Of a DNA stretch of 64,000 bases, positions 36,186 through 45,657 are shown one piece after another; the stretch's first letter is position 1; every line of letters starts with the position of its first letter. The stretch covers positions 124,001 to 188,000 of the forward strand of contig JAIXWO010000022.1 in NCBI GenBank assembly GCA_027491235.1, in the 5' to 3' direction. Under the pieces are notes generated by a model. It saw nothing but the letters and a program-made list of their open reading frames with translations, made no database searches and was not told the DNA's origin. The position numbers were made by a program, and so were the translations under genes. Origin of the DNA: Sphingomonadales bacterium. Its GTDB lineage: Bacteria > Pseudomonadota > Alphaproteobacteria > Sphingomonadales > Sphingomonadaceae.

Positions 36186-37547
36186 ATGGCCTCCGCGCTC
36201 CCCGTGGTCGCCATCATCGGGCGGCCTAATGTCGGCAAATCAACATTGTTCAACCGGTTGGTTGGCAAGCGCATCGCGCTGGTCGATGACCGTCCCGGCG
36301 TTACGCGTGACCGGCGCGAAGGCGATGCCAATCTGATCGGCCTCGAATTCCGCGTCGTTGATACGGCCGGTTTTGAAGATGAGGATGAACAGACTCTCCC
36401 CGGCCGGATGCGGATGCAGACCGAGTCGGCGGCACGCCATGCCGATGTCGCGCTGTTCGTGCTCGACGCGCGCGCTGGGGTCACCCCGCTGGATTCGGAA
36501 ATTGCCAACTGGCTGCGCAGCCTGTCGACGCCGGTCATCATCCTCGCCAACAAGTGCGAAGGTCGCGCGGGAGAGTCGGGCGTTCTGGAATGCTACAACC
36601 TTGGCTTGGGCGATCCCATTCCGTTCAGCGCCGAACATGGGGAAGGCATGGATGATCTGTTCCAGGCGCTTTTGCCGCACATCGAAAAGGACGAGGACGA
36701 GTTTGCCGTCGAGGTGGAAGAGGATGAAGACGAAAACGGCCCACTGAAGCTGGCCATCGTTGGTCGTCCGAACGCTGGCAAGTCTACGCTCGTCAACAAA
36801 TTGCTGGGCGAAGACCGCATGATCACCGGCCCCGAAGCCGGCATCACACGCGACTCGATCAGCATTGACTGGGAATGGAAAGACAAGCCAGTCCGCCTCA
36901 TCGATACGGCGGGCCTCCGCCGCAAGGCGAAGGTGGAAGACAAGCTGGAACGCCTGTCCGCAGCCGATACCCAGCGCGCAATCGATTTTGCGGAAGTCGT
37001 CGTCCTTTTGCTCGATGCGACGCGCGGGTTGGAAGCGCAGGATCTTCGCATCGCAGATCAGATTTTCTCTGAAGGCCGTGCCATGATTGTTGTCCTCAAC
37101 AAATGGGACACGGTCGAACAGGGCAGCGCGCTTTTCCAAGGTATACGCAAGGCGCTTGATGAGGGGTTCGCCCAAGTGAGGGGCGTGCCGCTGATCACAA
37201 TTTCAGCTGCGACCGGAAAAGGCATCGACCAGATTCTCGAAGTGGCGTTTGAAGTGCGAGAGGCTTGGAGCCAGCGTGTGTCGACCGGCCAGCTCAACCG
37301 CTGGTTTGAGCGGGCGGTTGAAAAGAACCCACCGCCAGCACCGGGCGGCAAACGCGCTAAGCTGCGCTACATCACGCAGATCAAGACGCGCCCGCCGAGC
37401 TTTGTCGTATTTGGGAATCGGGTTGAAGACCTGCCGGAAAGCTATCGCCGCTATCTCGTGAATGGCATCCGCAGTGAGCTGGGCTTCGGCGCTGTTCCTG
37501 TCCGGCTGACGCTGCGTGGTGGGAAAAACCCCTACCACACCAAGTAA
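36186..37547 (+). CDS. der: Ribosome-associated GTPase Der (EngA)
   Basis: A 453-residue protein with two tandem GTPase domains and a KH-like C-terminal domain, required for 50S subunit maturation. Domain 1: GRPNVGKSTLFNRL, VDTAGFEDED, LANKCEGR. Domain 2 (from about residue 195): GRPNAGKSTLVNKL, DTAGLRRKAKVED, VLNKWDTVEQG and SAATGKGIDQ. A short acidic linker (DEDEFAVEVEEDEDENG) joins them. I chose ATG 36186 with AGGGAG 8 nt upstream; a TTG at 36180 lies on the spacer. Last gene of yfgM-bamB-der. Confidence 0.98.
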   Translation: MASALPVVAIIGRPNVGKSTLFNRLVGKRIALVDDRPGVTRDRREGDANLIGLEFRVVDTAGFEDEDEQTLPGRMRMQTESAARHADVALFVLDARAGVTPLDSEIANWLRSLSTPVIILANKCEGRAGESGVLECYNLGLGDPIPFSAEHGEGMDDLFQALLPHIEKDEDEFAVEVEEDEDENGPLKLAIVGRPNAGKSTLVNKLLGEDRMITGPEAGITRDSISIDWEWKDKPVRLIDTAGLRRKAKVEDKLERLSAADTQRAIDFAEVVVLLLDATRGLEAQDLRIADQIFSEGRAMIVVLNKWDTVEQGSALFQGIRKALDEGFAQVRGVPLITISAATGKGIDQILEVAFEVREAWSQRVSTGQLNRWFERAVEKNPPPAPGGKRAKLRYITQIKTRPPSFVVFGNRVEDLPESYRRYLVNGIRSELGFGAVPVRLTLRGGKNPYHTK

Positions 37548-37559
37548 GCGCATCGTGCG

Positions 37560-38126
37560 CTACGGCGTCAGTTCAATGTCCCAATACAGCCAGTCCCGCC
37601 AGGTTTCGTGCAGGTAGTTGGGCGGATAGCTGCGCCCATGTTCCTGAAGTTCCCAGGTCGTCGGGCAATGCGCTGTATGCATCAAGCGCATACCAGCTTC
37701 ACGCGGCGTGCGACCGCCTTTGCGCAGGTTGCAGGGCGAACAGGCTGTCGCGACATTCTCCCACGTCGTTCGGCCACCTTGGGCACGAGGAACAATGTGG
37801 TCGAACGTCAGATCCTTGGGAGAACCGCAATATTGGCAGAGGAAGCGGTCACGCAGGAAAAGGTTGAATCGGGTAAAGGCTGGATGGGCCGACGGCCGCA
37901 CATATTGCTTGAGCGCGATGACAGAGGGCAGCTGCAACCGCGCAGTGGGACTTCGCACTTCCCGCTCATAGTGCGCAACGACATCGACGCGATCGAGGAA
38001 CATGGCCTTAACGGCGGTTTGCCATGGCCACAGCGACAGCGGGTAGTAAGATAAAGGCGTAAAATCTGCATTCAGAACGAGCGCCGGGCAACTGTCCGGA
38101 TGACGGATGAGATCGGGATGATACAT
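37560..38126 (-). CDS. HNH endonuclease family protein
   Basis: A 188-residue protein with an N-terminal region typical of alphaproteobacteria (PDSCPALVLNADFTPLSYYP) and a C-terminal HNH nuclease domain. The zinc-binding CQYCGSPKDLTFDHIVPRAQ and the metal-binding region TTWENVATACSPCNLRKGGR are visible, with the HNH His in FDHIVP. Members of this group occur in most alphaproteobacteria; the role is unclear and no specific DNA target is known. The start is the ATG at 38126 or a GTG at 38135 that has AGGGGA just upstream; the frame is open to 38177. It converges with der. Confidence 0.85.
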   Translation of the reverse strand: MYHPDLIRHPDSCPALVLNADFTPLSYYPLSLWPWQTAVKAMFLDRVDVVAHYEREVRSPTARLQLPSVIALKQYVRPSAHPAFTRFNLFLRDRFLCQYCGSPKDLTFDHIVPRAQGGRTTWENVATACSPCNLRKGGRTPREAGMRLMHTAHCPTTWELQEHGRSYPPNYLHETWRDWLYWDIELTP

Positions 38127-38219
38127 GGTTGTCACGTTCCCCTTCTTGCGCACTTTCCTTGCAGGTAAAGCTTGCATGATTATGACTGCATCTACAACAT
38201 CTTGGGGTCAAGGGGGCAA

Positions 38220-39065
38220 ATGATCACGAAATCTGCATCCCGCTTTGCGCCAAGCCCAACCGGGCGCTTGCACCTAGGCCATGCCTATTCTGCCTTCCGC
38301 GCGCACGACCTTGCCCAAGCCGGGCATGGGCGCTTTCTTCTGCGGATCGAAGATATCGATCAGACCCGGTGCCGACCCGAACATGTGGACGGCATCTATG
38401 AGGATTTGCGCTGGCTAGGGTTGAACTGGGACAGGGACGTCATGTTCCAGTCGGACAGGCATTCCGCTTATGCCGCGGCTCTCGACCGAATCGTGGCGCA
38501 AGGACTGGCATATCGGTGCTGGTGCACGCGCGCTGAGGTGGCTGCCAATATCGATGCGCCACAGAGTGATGCGCAGCCGGTCTATCCCGGCACGTGCAAG
38601 GGGCGTGATGATCCGGGGGACGGACGTCCTTACAGCTGGCGGCTTGATGTGGCGGAGGCAGTGCGCCGATCAGGCTATCTCACATGGACCGATGCAGATG
38701 CAGGTGAGGTCCAAGCAACGCCAGAAAGGCTTGGTGACGTTGTGATCGCCCGGAAGGATGCGCCGGCTGCTTATCATCTCGCCGTCGTTGTGGACGATGA
38801 CTGGCAAGGCGTCACCGATGTGGTGCGTGGGCGCGATCTCTTCGACTCAACGCACATCCATCGGTTGATCCAGAACATTTTGGATATCCGCCCGCCCGCC
38901 TATCATCACCATAAGCTGATTTTGGATGCGGCAGGCTCCCGCCTCGCTAAGCGTAAACATGCGCCAACGCTCTCGGCCATGCGGGCAGATGGCATCGATC
39001 CGGAGGCACTTGTTGCCGGATTGCGGGCAGGTGTCCTTCCGGACGGGTTTTGCTTTTCGGACTAA
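38220..39065 (+). CDS. gluQ: Glutamyl-Q tRNA(Asp) synthetase
   Basis: A 281-residue paralogue of glutamyl-tRNA synthetase lacking the anticodon-binding domain. It adds glutamate to queuosine at position 34 of tRNA-Asp. The class I motif is in PTGRLHLGHAYSAF, the KMSKS equivalent is AGSRLAKRKHAPTL, and the family zinc site is CWCTRAEVAANIDAP with PGTCKG. The start ATG is at 38220, after AGGGGGCAA; the frame opens further upstream without a family-like N-terminus. Confidence 0.95.
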   Translation: MITKSASRFAPSPTGRLHLGHAYSAFRAHDLAQAGHGRFLLRIEDIDQTRCRPEHVDGIYEDLRWLGLNWDRDVMFQSDRHSAYAAALDRIVAQGLAYRCWCTRAEVAANIDAPQSDAQPVYPGTCKGRDDPGDGRPYSWRLDVAEAVRRSGYLTWTDADAGEVQATPERLGDVVIARKDAPAAYHLAVVVDDDWQGVTDVVRGRDLFDSTHIHRLIQNILDIRPPAYHHHKLILDAAGSRLAKRKHAPTLSAMRADGIDPEALVAGLRAGVLPDGFCFSD

Positions 39066-39142
39066 AGGCGCAATGGCGTGCTGTCAGGTCACATGCATGA
39101 AATGCTTTGCCCGCTGACAAGGCCAGTCTATGAGTAATCAAT

Positions 39143-39376
39143 ATGGGAAATACATTTCTGATCCTGCTTCTCGTTGCGGCCATGATCGCCACTGTGGTGG
39201 CGCTGGTGCGTGGCGTGGTTGCCTTTTTGAAAACCACTGAGGAAGATCTGAAGGGGGATGGAGTCGGCCCCAGCGCGTCAAGCGTGAAGCAGAACAAGGC
39301 GATGATGCACCGCGTGATCTTTCAGGCGGTGGCTATCCTGATTGTGGTGGTCCTTCTCGCCTCATCGCGAGGCTAA
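39143..39376 (+). CDS. Twin transmembrane protein (HIG1-domain-like)
   Basis: A 77-residue protein with two membrane helices (MGNTFLILLLVAAMIATVVA and VIFQAVAILIVVVLLASS) joined by a charged loop with EEDLKGDGVGPSASSVKQNK and the RVIFQAVAI arginine. This helix-loop-helix resembles the HIG1/twin-TM family, some of which associate with respiratory chain complexes. It lies 3 nt upstream of the cobalamin adenosyltransferase gene, an order I associate with sphingomonads. Function is not established. Confidence 0.75.
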   Translation: MGNTFLILLLVAAMIATVVALVRGVVAFLKTTEEDLKGDGVGPSASSVKQNKAMMHRVIFQAVAILIVVVLLASSRG

Positions 39377-39379
39377 CCC

Positions 39380-39946
39380 TTGGTCAAACTAACCAAAATC
39401 TACACGAGAACCGGCGACGACGGTACGACCGGCCTTGTCGACGGGAGCCGGACACCTAAGGACTCGGACCGCATCGCCGCGATTGGCGATGTGGATGAGT
39501 TGAACAGCCTGATGGGGGTTGCCGCTCAACATGCAGTGGGGACAGATCTTGATCGTCTCCGCATGATCCAGAACGATTTGTTTGATCTGGGTGCCGATTT
39601 GGCAACGCCCGGAGAGGATTTTACGCCGTCGGAAATGGTGCTGCGGATCGTGGCCAGCCAGACTGCGCGGCTCGAGCATGAAATTGACGCGATGAATGAG
39701 GCGATGGCGCCGTTATCCAGCTTCATTCTGCCGGGCGGATCTCCGCTTGCCTGCGCACTTCATGTGGCACGCTCTGTTGCCCGTCGTGCTGAACGTGCGA
39801 TGGTGCATGCCAATCGTGCCGCGCCTCTCAATCCTGAAGCGCAGCGTTACATCAACCGTCTTTCGGATTGGCTCTTCGTGGCCGCGCGCCATGCCAACGA
39901 CCAAGGGGCGACGGATATTCTCTGGAAACCGGGCGCTTCGCGCTAG
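39380..39946 (+). CDS. Cob(I)alamin adenosyltransferase, PduO type
   Basis: A 188-residue ATP:cob(I)alamin adenosyltransferase of the PduO/MMAB family, making adenosylcobalamin. The N-terminal ATP motif is YTRTGDDGTTGLVDGSR, then VDELNSLMGVAAQH, and the C-terminal RYINRLSDWLFVAAR with an Arg-Ala motif (ARSVARRAERAM) is present. The start is a TTG at 39380. It converges on the DUF1176 gene. Confidence 0.94.
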   Translation: MVKLTKIYTRTGDDGTTGLVDGSRTPKDSDRIAAIGDVDELNSLMGVAAQHAVGTDLDRLRMIQNDLFDLGADLATPGEDFTPSEMVLRIVASQTARLEHEIDAMNEAMAPLSSFILPGGSPLACALHVARSVARRAERAMVHANRAAPLNPEAQRYINRLSDWLFVAARHANDQGATDILWKPGASR

Positions 39947-39953
39947 ACGCCGC

Positions 39954-40973
39954 TTATTTGCGGGTCTGGGTAGTGGCTTGCCAGACAGGGATCCAGTCGA
40001 TCACACCCCGGCAATCTTCCATCGCAATCTTGGACAAGAGCCGAAATTTTGACCCGTCCCATGTATAGGTCTCAGCACTGCCGCAATCACCGAGGCCACG
40101 TCCCTTGGCATAGCTGCTCAGTTGGCCTGTAGCGGCATCCCAGTCCGCATTGACGAGCATCGGTGGTCCGCCCGCTTCGGTAAAGCCCGGGGCGAAATCG
40201 AAGGAGGCGATCTTCATCCGCCGTCCGATGCTGCGGTTGACCAGCACGGGCACGGACATGAAGTTATAGGCGCCGGATCCGCAGGGGACCAAAGCCAACC
40301 AAGTCGACCCGCTGAGGTGATAGGCCTCATGCACATCTGAAACGCCCGGTTCAGCATCGCATGATGTGCGTGCCTGAAGCGCCGCAATGTCCTTCGCCGA
40401 TAACTTGAAGCGTGGGCCGTTCGGGCGGGCTCTGCTGGGAATGAGGGGAATGGAGGGCGGCGCTGCCAATGCGGTGGCCGGACGGTTCCCAAGGGAGATC
40501 ATCGCGGTCTCAGACTTTGCCCGACCTTGACGGTCATCCATGTAAAGAAGTGCCGCCACCACGCCTCGAAGCGATGCCCCGCCGAGCGATGCGCCTGCTG
40601 CGTCGCGGAGTTCGACAGTTTTCGCCGCCTTCAACTTTGCAATGGCATCGGCTGGAAGATTGAGTTCAAAGGGTGCGTCCTGACCCTTTAAGCTGGCCGA
40701 ACCGATGACCATGGTGCCATCGGCAACCAGACTGAGGTCTCCCGATTTCCGGTCTTCGATATTGGCAATGCTCAAGCGTGGGGCGTCTTGGCGACCGCCT
40801 CCACGAACGATGGAAACGGTGAGCTGATTCTCGCCTGATTCCATTTCCATCAAGGATACAGCCGTGCATCGACGGACATTGTCGCAACCGACGGCCCAGT
40901 CTTCAAAACTCTTCAGTTCGCCGGGCTTTGGCAGCATCGCTGCCGCCGCGGCCAGCACGTAGAATGCCAGCAT
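39954..40973 (-). CDS. DUF1176 domain protein, probably exported
   Basis: A 339-residue protein with a hydrophobic N-terminus (MLAFYVLAAAAAMLPKPGEL) and the DUF1176 domain. Conserved-looking points are FEDWAVGCDNVRRCTAVSL near the start and FDFAPGFTEAGGPPMLVNAD and ETYTWDGSKFRLL near the end; Cys pairs (VGCDNVRRC) suggest a periplasmic disulfide. Function unknown. It diverges from hbd. Confidence 0.85.
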   Translation of the reverse strand: MLAFYVLAAAAAMLPKPGELKSFEDWAVGCDNVRRCTAVSLMEMESGENQLTVSIVRGGGRQDAPRLSIANIEDRKSGDLSLVADGTMVIGSASLKGQDAPFELNLPADAIAKLKAAKTVELRDAAGASLGGASLRGVVAALLYMDDRQGRAKSETAMISLGNRPATALAAPPSIPLIPSRARPNGPRFKLSAKDIAALQARTSCDAEPGVSDVHEAYHLSGSTWLALVPCGSGAYNFMSVPVLVNRSIGRRMKIASFDFAPGFTEAGGPPMLVNADWDAATGQLSSYAKGRGLGDCGSAETYTWDGSKFRLLSKIAMEDCRGVIDWIPVWQATTQTRK

Positions 40974-41052
40974 TGGATTGTTCTAGCCGATCCCTCTTTG
41001 AGTCGATAGAGGCAGCGCAAATAACGACAATCAGACTTCCCAGGGGTTCGAC

Positions 41053-41922
41053 ATGAAAATCATTGGCATCATTGGCGCCGGTCAGATGGGCGCAGGCATT
41101 GCGCAGGTTTCGGCCCAAGCTGGGTATGACGTTCTTCTTTCGGATGTAGACATCACGCGGGCAGAGGCGGGCAAAGCGACCGTTGCCAAAGGTCTGCAAA
41201 GGCTGGTTGATCGTGAAAAGATCGACGCCGCGACCCGTGAGGCGGTTCTCTCCCGCATAACTCCTGTCGCCGGAAGCGCCTCCTTTGCCAGTGCAGACCT
41301 GGTCATCGAAGCAGCCACAGAACGCGAAGACATTAAACGCGCTATTTTCAATGATGTGGGCAAGGTCCTGCGCGAAGACGCGATCCTCGCCTCCAACACG
41401 TCGTCCATCCCCATCACCCGTATGGCACAGGCCTCGCCTGATCCTGAGCGCTTTATCGGCATTCACTTCTTCAATCCCGTCCCTGTGATGGGGCTGATTG
41501 AGGTCATTCCCGGTCTGGCGACGTCCAAAGCAACGGTTGAGACGGTCAGCGCCTTTTGCGACAGCCTGAAGAAGGAAATCGTTTATGCAGAGGATGAGCC
41601 CGGTTTCGTTGTAAACCGCATTCTCCTGCCGATGATTAACGAAGCGGTGTTCGTTCTGGGGCAGGGCACCGCGAACATCCAGGATATCGACAAGGGCTGC
41701 CGCATCGGCCTCAACCACCCGATGGGCCCGCTGGAACTGGCGGACTTTGTGGGTCTCGACACCTGTCTCGATATCGTGATGGTTCTCTACAACACGACCG
41801 GCGACAGCAAGTACCGTCCGGCGCCGCTGCTGGTGAAATATGTCGAGGCCGGCTGGCTCGGCCGCAAAACGGGCCGGGGCTTTTATGATTATTCAGGGCC
41901 AGTGCCGGTTCCGACGCGCTGA
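41053..41922 (+). CDS. 3-hydroxybutyryl-CoA dehydrogenase
   Basis: A 289-residue NAD-dependent 3-hydroxyacyl-CoA dehydrogenase. The Rossmann motif is [15 protein letters not shown], and the catalytic His is in [19 protein letters not shown] with the partner Glu. The C-terminal domain has [20 protein letters not shown] and the dimer contact [12 protein letters not shown]. The length fits the short-chain (Hbd) type. This fits a fatty-acid or butanoate pathway with the enoyl-CoA hydratase at 44.3 kb, though they are not adjacent. The start follows GGGGTTCGAC. Confidence 0.95.
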   Translation: MKIIGIIGAGQMGAGIAQVSAQAGYDVLLSDVDITRAEAGKATVAKGLQRLVDREKIDAATREAVLSRITPVAGSASFASADLVIEAATEREDIKRAIFNDVGKVLREDAILASNTSSIPITRMAQASPDPERFIGIHFFNPVPVMGLIEVIPGLATSKATVETVSAFCDSLKKEIVYAEDEPGFVVNRILLPMINEAVFVLGQGTANIQDIDKGCRIGLNHPMGPLELADFVGLDTCLDIVMVLYNTTGDSKYRPAPLLVKYVEAGWLGRKTGRGFYDYSGPVPVPTR

Positions 41923-41976
41923 TTTGACAAGGGGCCAAACGCCGTCGACACGGACAACTGACCAAGGGGGGGAACC

Positions 41977-42624
41977 ATGTCGCGATCACTGTTTATCTAC
42001 TCGCTCATTTATGGCGGACTTGTCGTTTTGGCGGGCGTGCTTGGCACGAAGATCGCGGAGATCGGTCCCCTTCACGTCGAGTCGGGTATTTTCGCCTTTT
42101 TGCTGCTCGTTGTGCTCTCGAGCGCCGTTGCCGAATTGCATGGCAAGGAGACGGCAGACCGACTCGTGCGGTACGGCTTCATCCCCTTGATACTGTCGAT
42201 GGCGCTGATCTGGATCGTCATCCGACTTCCGTCCGCACCATTCTGGAATTCGCAGGAGCAGTTTCAGGCCATTCTCGGCCAAGGCGCGCGGTTGCAATTG
42301 GCCGGCCTGATTTCATATGGCATTTCCCAAACCCTCAACATTTACGTGTTCACAAAGTTGAAGGGGGACGGGGCCGGTCGTGCCGCATGGCTGCGCGGCC
42401 TGATCGCCGGGTTGCTGTCGCAGGCGCTCGATACTGTCCTTTTCATCACGATTGCCTTCTACGGGGTCGTCGATGCCGTTACTGGACAGGCGATCCCCAT
42501 TGTCGACTTGATGACCGGGCAGATCATCGCCAAGCTGACGTTGGTCACCGTGTTCGTGCCGCTCCTGATCGTCTTGTGCGTCCGTTTTGGCCGCAAACTT
42601 GACCTGACGCCCGTCAACGCATAG
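41977..42624 (+). CDS. Queuosine precursor transporter (YhhQ family)
   Basis: A 215-residue membrane protein with about six helices of the YhhQ/VUT-1 family, which takes up the queuosine precursors preQ0 or preQ1. The family signatures GVLGTKIAEIG, AELHGKETADRLVRYGF and VFTKLKGDGAGRAAWLRGL are seen. It lies between hbd and argB on the plus strand, with GGGGGG upstream. Its presence with gluQ in the same window points to use of queuosine. Confidence 0.88.
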   Translation: MSRSLFIYSLIYGGLVVLAGVLGTKIAEIGPLHVESGIFAFLLLVVLSSAVAELHGKETADRLVRYGFIPLILSMALIWIVIRLPSAPFWNSQEQFQAILGQGARLQLAGLISYGISQTLNIYVFTKLKGDGAGRAAWLRGLIAGLLSQALDTVLFITIAFYGVVDAVTGQAIPIVDLMTGQIIAKLTLVTVFVPLLIVLCVRFGRKLDLTPVNA

Positions 42625-42637
42625 CGCCCGCGCCATC

Positions 42638-43537
42638 ATGAGCAGACACGCACCCAACCAGACGGCGCTCGCCAAAGCCGAAATTCTCACCGAGGCGCTG
42701 CCCTATATCCAGCGTTATGCGGGCCAGACGTTCGTCGTGAAATATGGCGGCCATGCGATGGGGGATCCGGAAGCGGCGCGCAATTTTGCGGAGGACATCG
42801 TCCTTCTGAAAGCTGTCGGTATCAATCCTGTCGTTGTGCATGGCGGCGGGCCGCAGATTGGCCGGATGCTCAAGCAACTTGGCATCGAATCGACCTTTGT
42901 TGGTGGCCTACGCGTGACCGATAAGGAAACCGCCTATGTTGCGGAGATGGTGCTATCGGGCGCCATTAATAAGGAAATTGTTAGCTGGATCATGCAGGCC
43001 GGTGGCCAAGCGGTCGGGCTGTCTGGCAAAGATGCCGGCCTTGTCACCGCGCGCAAGATTGAAGGCCGTGAGCCCGATCCCAATCGGGGCATCGAACGCA
43101 ATGTCGATATCGGATTTGTCGGGGAGCCGATTGCGGTCAACCCGAAGATCCTCGAGACGCTGACGCATAATGGCGTCATTCCTGTCGTCGCGCCTATTGC
43201 GCCTGACGCGAATGGCGAAACCTTCAACATCAACGCCGACACAATGGCCGGAGCGATCGCCACACACGTTGGTGCTGCACGTCTGTTCCTCCTGACCGAC
43301 GTCGCCGGTGTTCTCGATAAGGACGGCAATTTGCTGACCGACCTTGATCCGGCGCGGATTGCGCAGCTTCAGGCGGATGGCACCGTATCCGGCGGTATGA
43401 TCCCTAAGCTGGAAACCTGCATCACGGCTGTTGAAGGTGGCGTGGATGCCGCTGTCATTCTTGACGGTCGCGTCCCGCATGTGACGCTGCTTGAAATCTT
43501 CACCCGAGGCGGGGCCGGGACGCTCGTCCACAAATAG
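42638..43537 (+). CDS. argB: N-acetylglutamate kinase
   Basis: A 299-residue amino-acid kinase that phosphorylates N-acetylglutamate in arginine synthesis. Seen are VVKYGGHAMGDPEAA, VVHGGGPQIGRMLKQLG, GLSGKDAGLVTARK and the C-terminal GGMIPKLETCITAVEGGVD. It has the N-terminal helix (NQTALAKAEILTEALPYIQR) found in arginine-sensitive hexameric enzymes, so feedback by arginine is likely. It follows the yhhQ-type gene by 13 nt. Confidence 0.97.
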   Translation: MSRHAPNQTALAKAEILTEALPYIQRYAGQTFVVKYGGHAMGDPEAARNFAEDIVLLKAVGINPVVVHGGGPQIGRMLKQLGIESTFVGGLRVTDKETAYVAEMVLSGAINKEIVSWIMQAGGQAVGLSGKDAGLVTARKIEGREPDPNRGIERNVDIGFVGEPIAVNPKILETLTHNGVIPVVAPIAPDANGETFNINADTMAGAIATHVGAARLFLLTDVAGVLDKDGNLLTDLDPARIAQLQADGTVSGGMIPKLETCITAVEGGVDAAVILDGRVPHVTLLEIFTRGGAGTLVHK

Positions 43538-43540
43538 GTG

Positions 43541-44230
43541 TCAGGCCGGGTCCGGCAGAGACCAGTCAATCGGCGCCTGTCCGTTGGCAGACAAAAACGT
43601 GTTTGCCTGCGAAAAGTGCCGACACCCCAGAAACCCGTTATGCGCGGAAAGCGGGGAGGGGTGTGCGGCCTTCAGCACCAGATGCCGCGTTCCATCAACA
43701 AATGCCGCCTTCTTCTGGGCATAGGCCCCCCAGAGCATGAACACGACGGGGTCGACCTTGGCATTCACCGTCCGGATGATCTCATCGGTAAACTGTTCCC
43801 AGCCTTTGCGCTGATGTGATGCGGCCTGAGCCATTTCGACCGTCAGCACACTGTTGAGGAGCAAGGCGCCCTGCTTTGCCCAACGTTCCAGAAAGCCATG
43901 CTTGGGCCGGGGAAGGCCAAGATCGCTTTCAAGTTCCTTGTAGATATTCACAAGCGATGGCGGCGGCCGAATGCCGGGTTGGACGCTGAAGCACAGGCCG
44001 TGGGCCTGTCCCTCTCCATGATAGGGGTCTTGCCCCAGAATAACGACGCGGACCTTGTCCAGCGGGGTCAGATCCAACGCGCGGAACCATTCGTCCTGCT
44101 TAGGAAAGATCTGTTTTCCGGCGCGTTGCTCCGAAGCGAGGAAGGACCACAGCGCCTGCATCCTTGGGCTGGCAAGGTCTTCTGCCAAATGCGCATCCCA
44201 GCTTTCGGGGAGTTTGATCGGATCGGTCAT
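43541..44230 (-). CDS. ung: Uracil-DNA glycosylase (family 1)
   Basis: A 229-residue uracil-DNA glycosylase that starts base-excision repair of uracil in DNA. The catalytic Asp is in [20 protein letters not shown] and the minor-groove loop with the His is [19 protein letters not shown]. Both motifs are intact. It converges on argB with 3 nt between the stops. Length matches the family (about 225). Confidence 0.97.
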   Translation of the reverse strand: MTDPIKLPESWDAHLAEDLASPRMQALWSFLASEQRAGKQIFPKQDEWFRALDLTPLDKVRVVILGQDPYHGEGQAHGLCFSVQPGIRPPPSLVNIYKELESDLGLPRPKHGFLERWAKQGALLLNSVLTVEMAQAASHQRKGWEQFTDEIIRTVNAKVDPVVFMLWGAYAQKKAAFVDGTRHLVLKAAHPSPLSAHNGFLGCRHFSQANTFLSANGQAPIDWSLPDPA

Positions 44231-44334
44231 AAGCTATCGGACGTGGGGCGGTCGCAGTCTGGAGTCAACATATCTACCAGTTGCAGCATGGGCGCATCCC
44301 CGCCATGAAACGTCGGAAGCAAAGAGAGGATGAC

Positions 44335-45243
44335 ATGGCCGATTACAACACAATCAAGGTCGATATCTCCGAAGGTATCCTGACCCTCACGATGAACCGT
44401 CCGGAAAAGATGAACGCGTTCACCAGCGAAATGATGCAGGAGATGATTTCTGCATTTGACGTGGCAGACGCAGACGATTCTGTTCGGGCTGTGATCGTGA
44501 CAGGCTCTGGGGATCGTGCGTTTTGCGCCGGCGCCGACCTGTCAGCAGGTGCGAAGACCTTTGACTATGCCGACCGTGATGATCGCGACACGAATGCGGG
44601 CGCCGTCAACGCGGATGGGTCGATCGACCTGAGCCATGAAGATGCCCGCGATGGTGGCGGGCGGCTCACCCTGCGTATCTTCAACTGCAAGAAGCCGGTT
44701 ATCGGTGCGATTAACGGTGCAGCCGTCGGCATCGGTGTTACCATGCAATTGCCGATGGATTTCCGTCTGGCCAGCAGCAGCGCCCGCTTCGGCTTTGTGT
44801 TTGCACGTCGGGGTATTGTGCCCGAAGCCGCCTCCAGCTGGTTCCTGCCGCGTCTGGTCGGCATCAGTCAGGCGCTTGAGTGGTGCTATTCCGGCCGTGT
44901 CTTCGGCGCTGAGGAAGCATTGAAAGGTGGGCTCGTCCACTCGATCCATGCACCTGAAGATTTGTTGGCAGCGGCGCGGGCCTTTGCGCACGAACTCACG
45001 GCGGAAAGCGCGCCAGTTTCTATTGCGCTGACGCGTCAGATGATGTGGCGCATGCTTGGCGCTGCGCACCCGATGGAGGCGCATAAGCTCGACAGCCGGG
45101 CGATTTGGGCGCGTGGGGCCGCGGGCGATGCCAAGGAAGGGGTGTCCTCCTTCCTTGAAAAACGCCCTGCCGTGTATCCAGATAAGGTCAGCGAGAACTT
45201 CCCGCACTTCTCACCCTGGATGGACGAACCCAGCTACAGCTGA
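44335..45243 (+). CDS. Enoyl-CoA hydratase/isomerase family protein
   Basis: A 302-residue crotonase-fold protein. The oxyanion-hole loop is RAFCAGADLSAGAKTF, with a second glycine in NGAAVGIGVTMQLPMDFR, and the catalytic-type Glu is in RRGIVPEAASSWFLPR. An insert of about 25 residues (DYADRDDRDTNAGAVNADGS) between the first and second halves is larger than usual. It could be a hydratase of a fatty or other acyl-CoA; the second catalytic Glu is less clear. I chose ATG 44335 (AGAGAGGA upstream). Confidence 0.88.
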   Translation: MADYNTIKVDISEGILTLTMNRPEKMNAFTSEMMQEMISAFDVADADDSVRAVIVTGSGDRAFCAGADLSAGAKTFDYADRDDRDTNAGAVNADGSIDLSHEDARDGGGRLTLRIFNCKKPVIGAINGAAVGIGVTMQLPMDFRLASSSARFGFVFARRGIVPEAASSWFLPRLVGISQALEWCYSGRVFGAEEALKGGLVHSIHAPEDLLAAARAFAHELTAESAPVSIALTRQMMWRMLGAAHPMEAHKLDSRAIWARGAAGDAKEGVSSFLEKRPAVYPDKVSENFPHFSPWMDEPSYS

Positions 45244-45267
45244 GCTCGTCCCGCTGGGGAGAGGAGG

Positions 45268-45564
45268 TCAGCGGCAGCGGCGCTTCCGGTCGAGCTCACG
45301 CCCGACCAAGGCGCCCGCTGCGGCACCCAATATAGTGCCTGTCCCACGTTCGCCGCGGGTATCGATCGCGCGCCCGAGTAATGCACCTCCGGCGGCCCCG
45401 ACGACAAGGCCAACCGTGCCATCCGATTTGCGGCAGTATATGCGCCCATCATCCCCACGCCATTCGCGGTAACGGTGCCCATCACGGGCTTCTGCAGGCG
45501 TCGCAATGGCCAATGTCGGCAGTGTCATAGCCGCGGCCGAAAATGTCAGAAATATCTTACGCAT
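45268..45564 (-). CDS. Exported glycine-zipper protein
   Basis: A 98-residue protein with a signal peptide (MRKIFLTFSAAAMTLPTLAIA) and a C-terminal pair of glycine-zipper segments (GLVVGAAGGALLGRAI and GTILGAAAGALVGREL). The mid part has Tyr/Arg-rich WRGDDGRIYCRKSDG with one Cys and a final RRCR. The glycine-zipper 2TM domain may span or sit in a membrane. No function is assigned. It converges on the enoyl-CoA hydratase gene. Confidence 0.8.
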   Translation of the reverse strand: MRKIFLTFSAAAMTLPTLAIATPAEARDGHRYREWRGDDGRIYCRKSDGTVGLVVGAAGGALLGRAIDTRGERGTGTILGAAAGALVGRELDRKRRCR

Positions 45565-45657
45565 ACCAAAGCTCCTTTGCCTCTTTTTTCAAGGACTAGA
45601 GCCATCATGGCGCAGATTATCTGAACCCACGGCAACGAACACGCTGATTCGTCGCGT

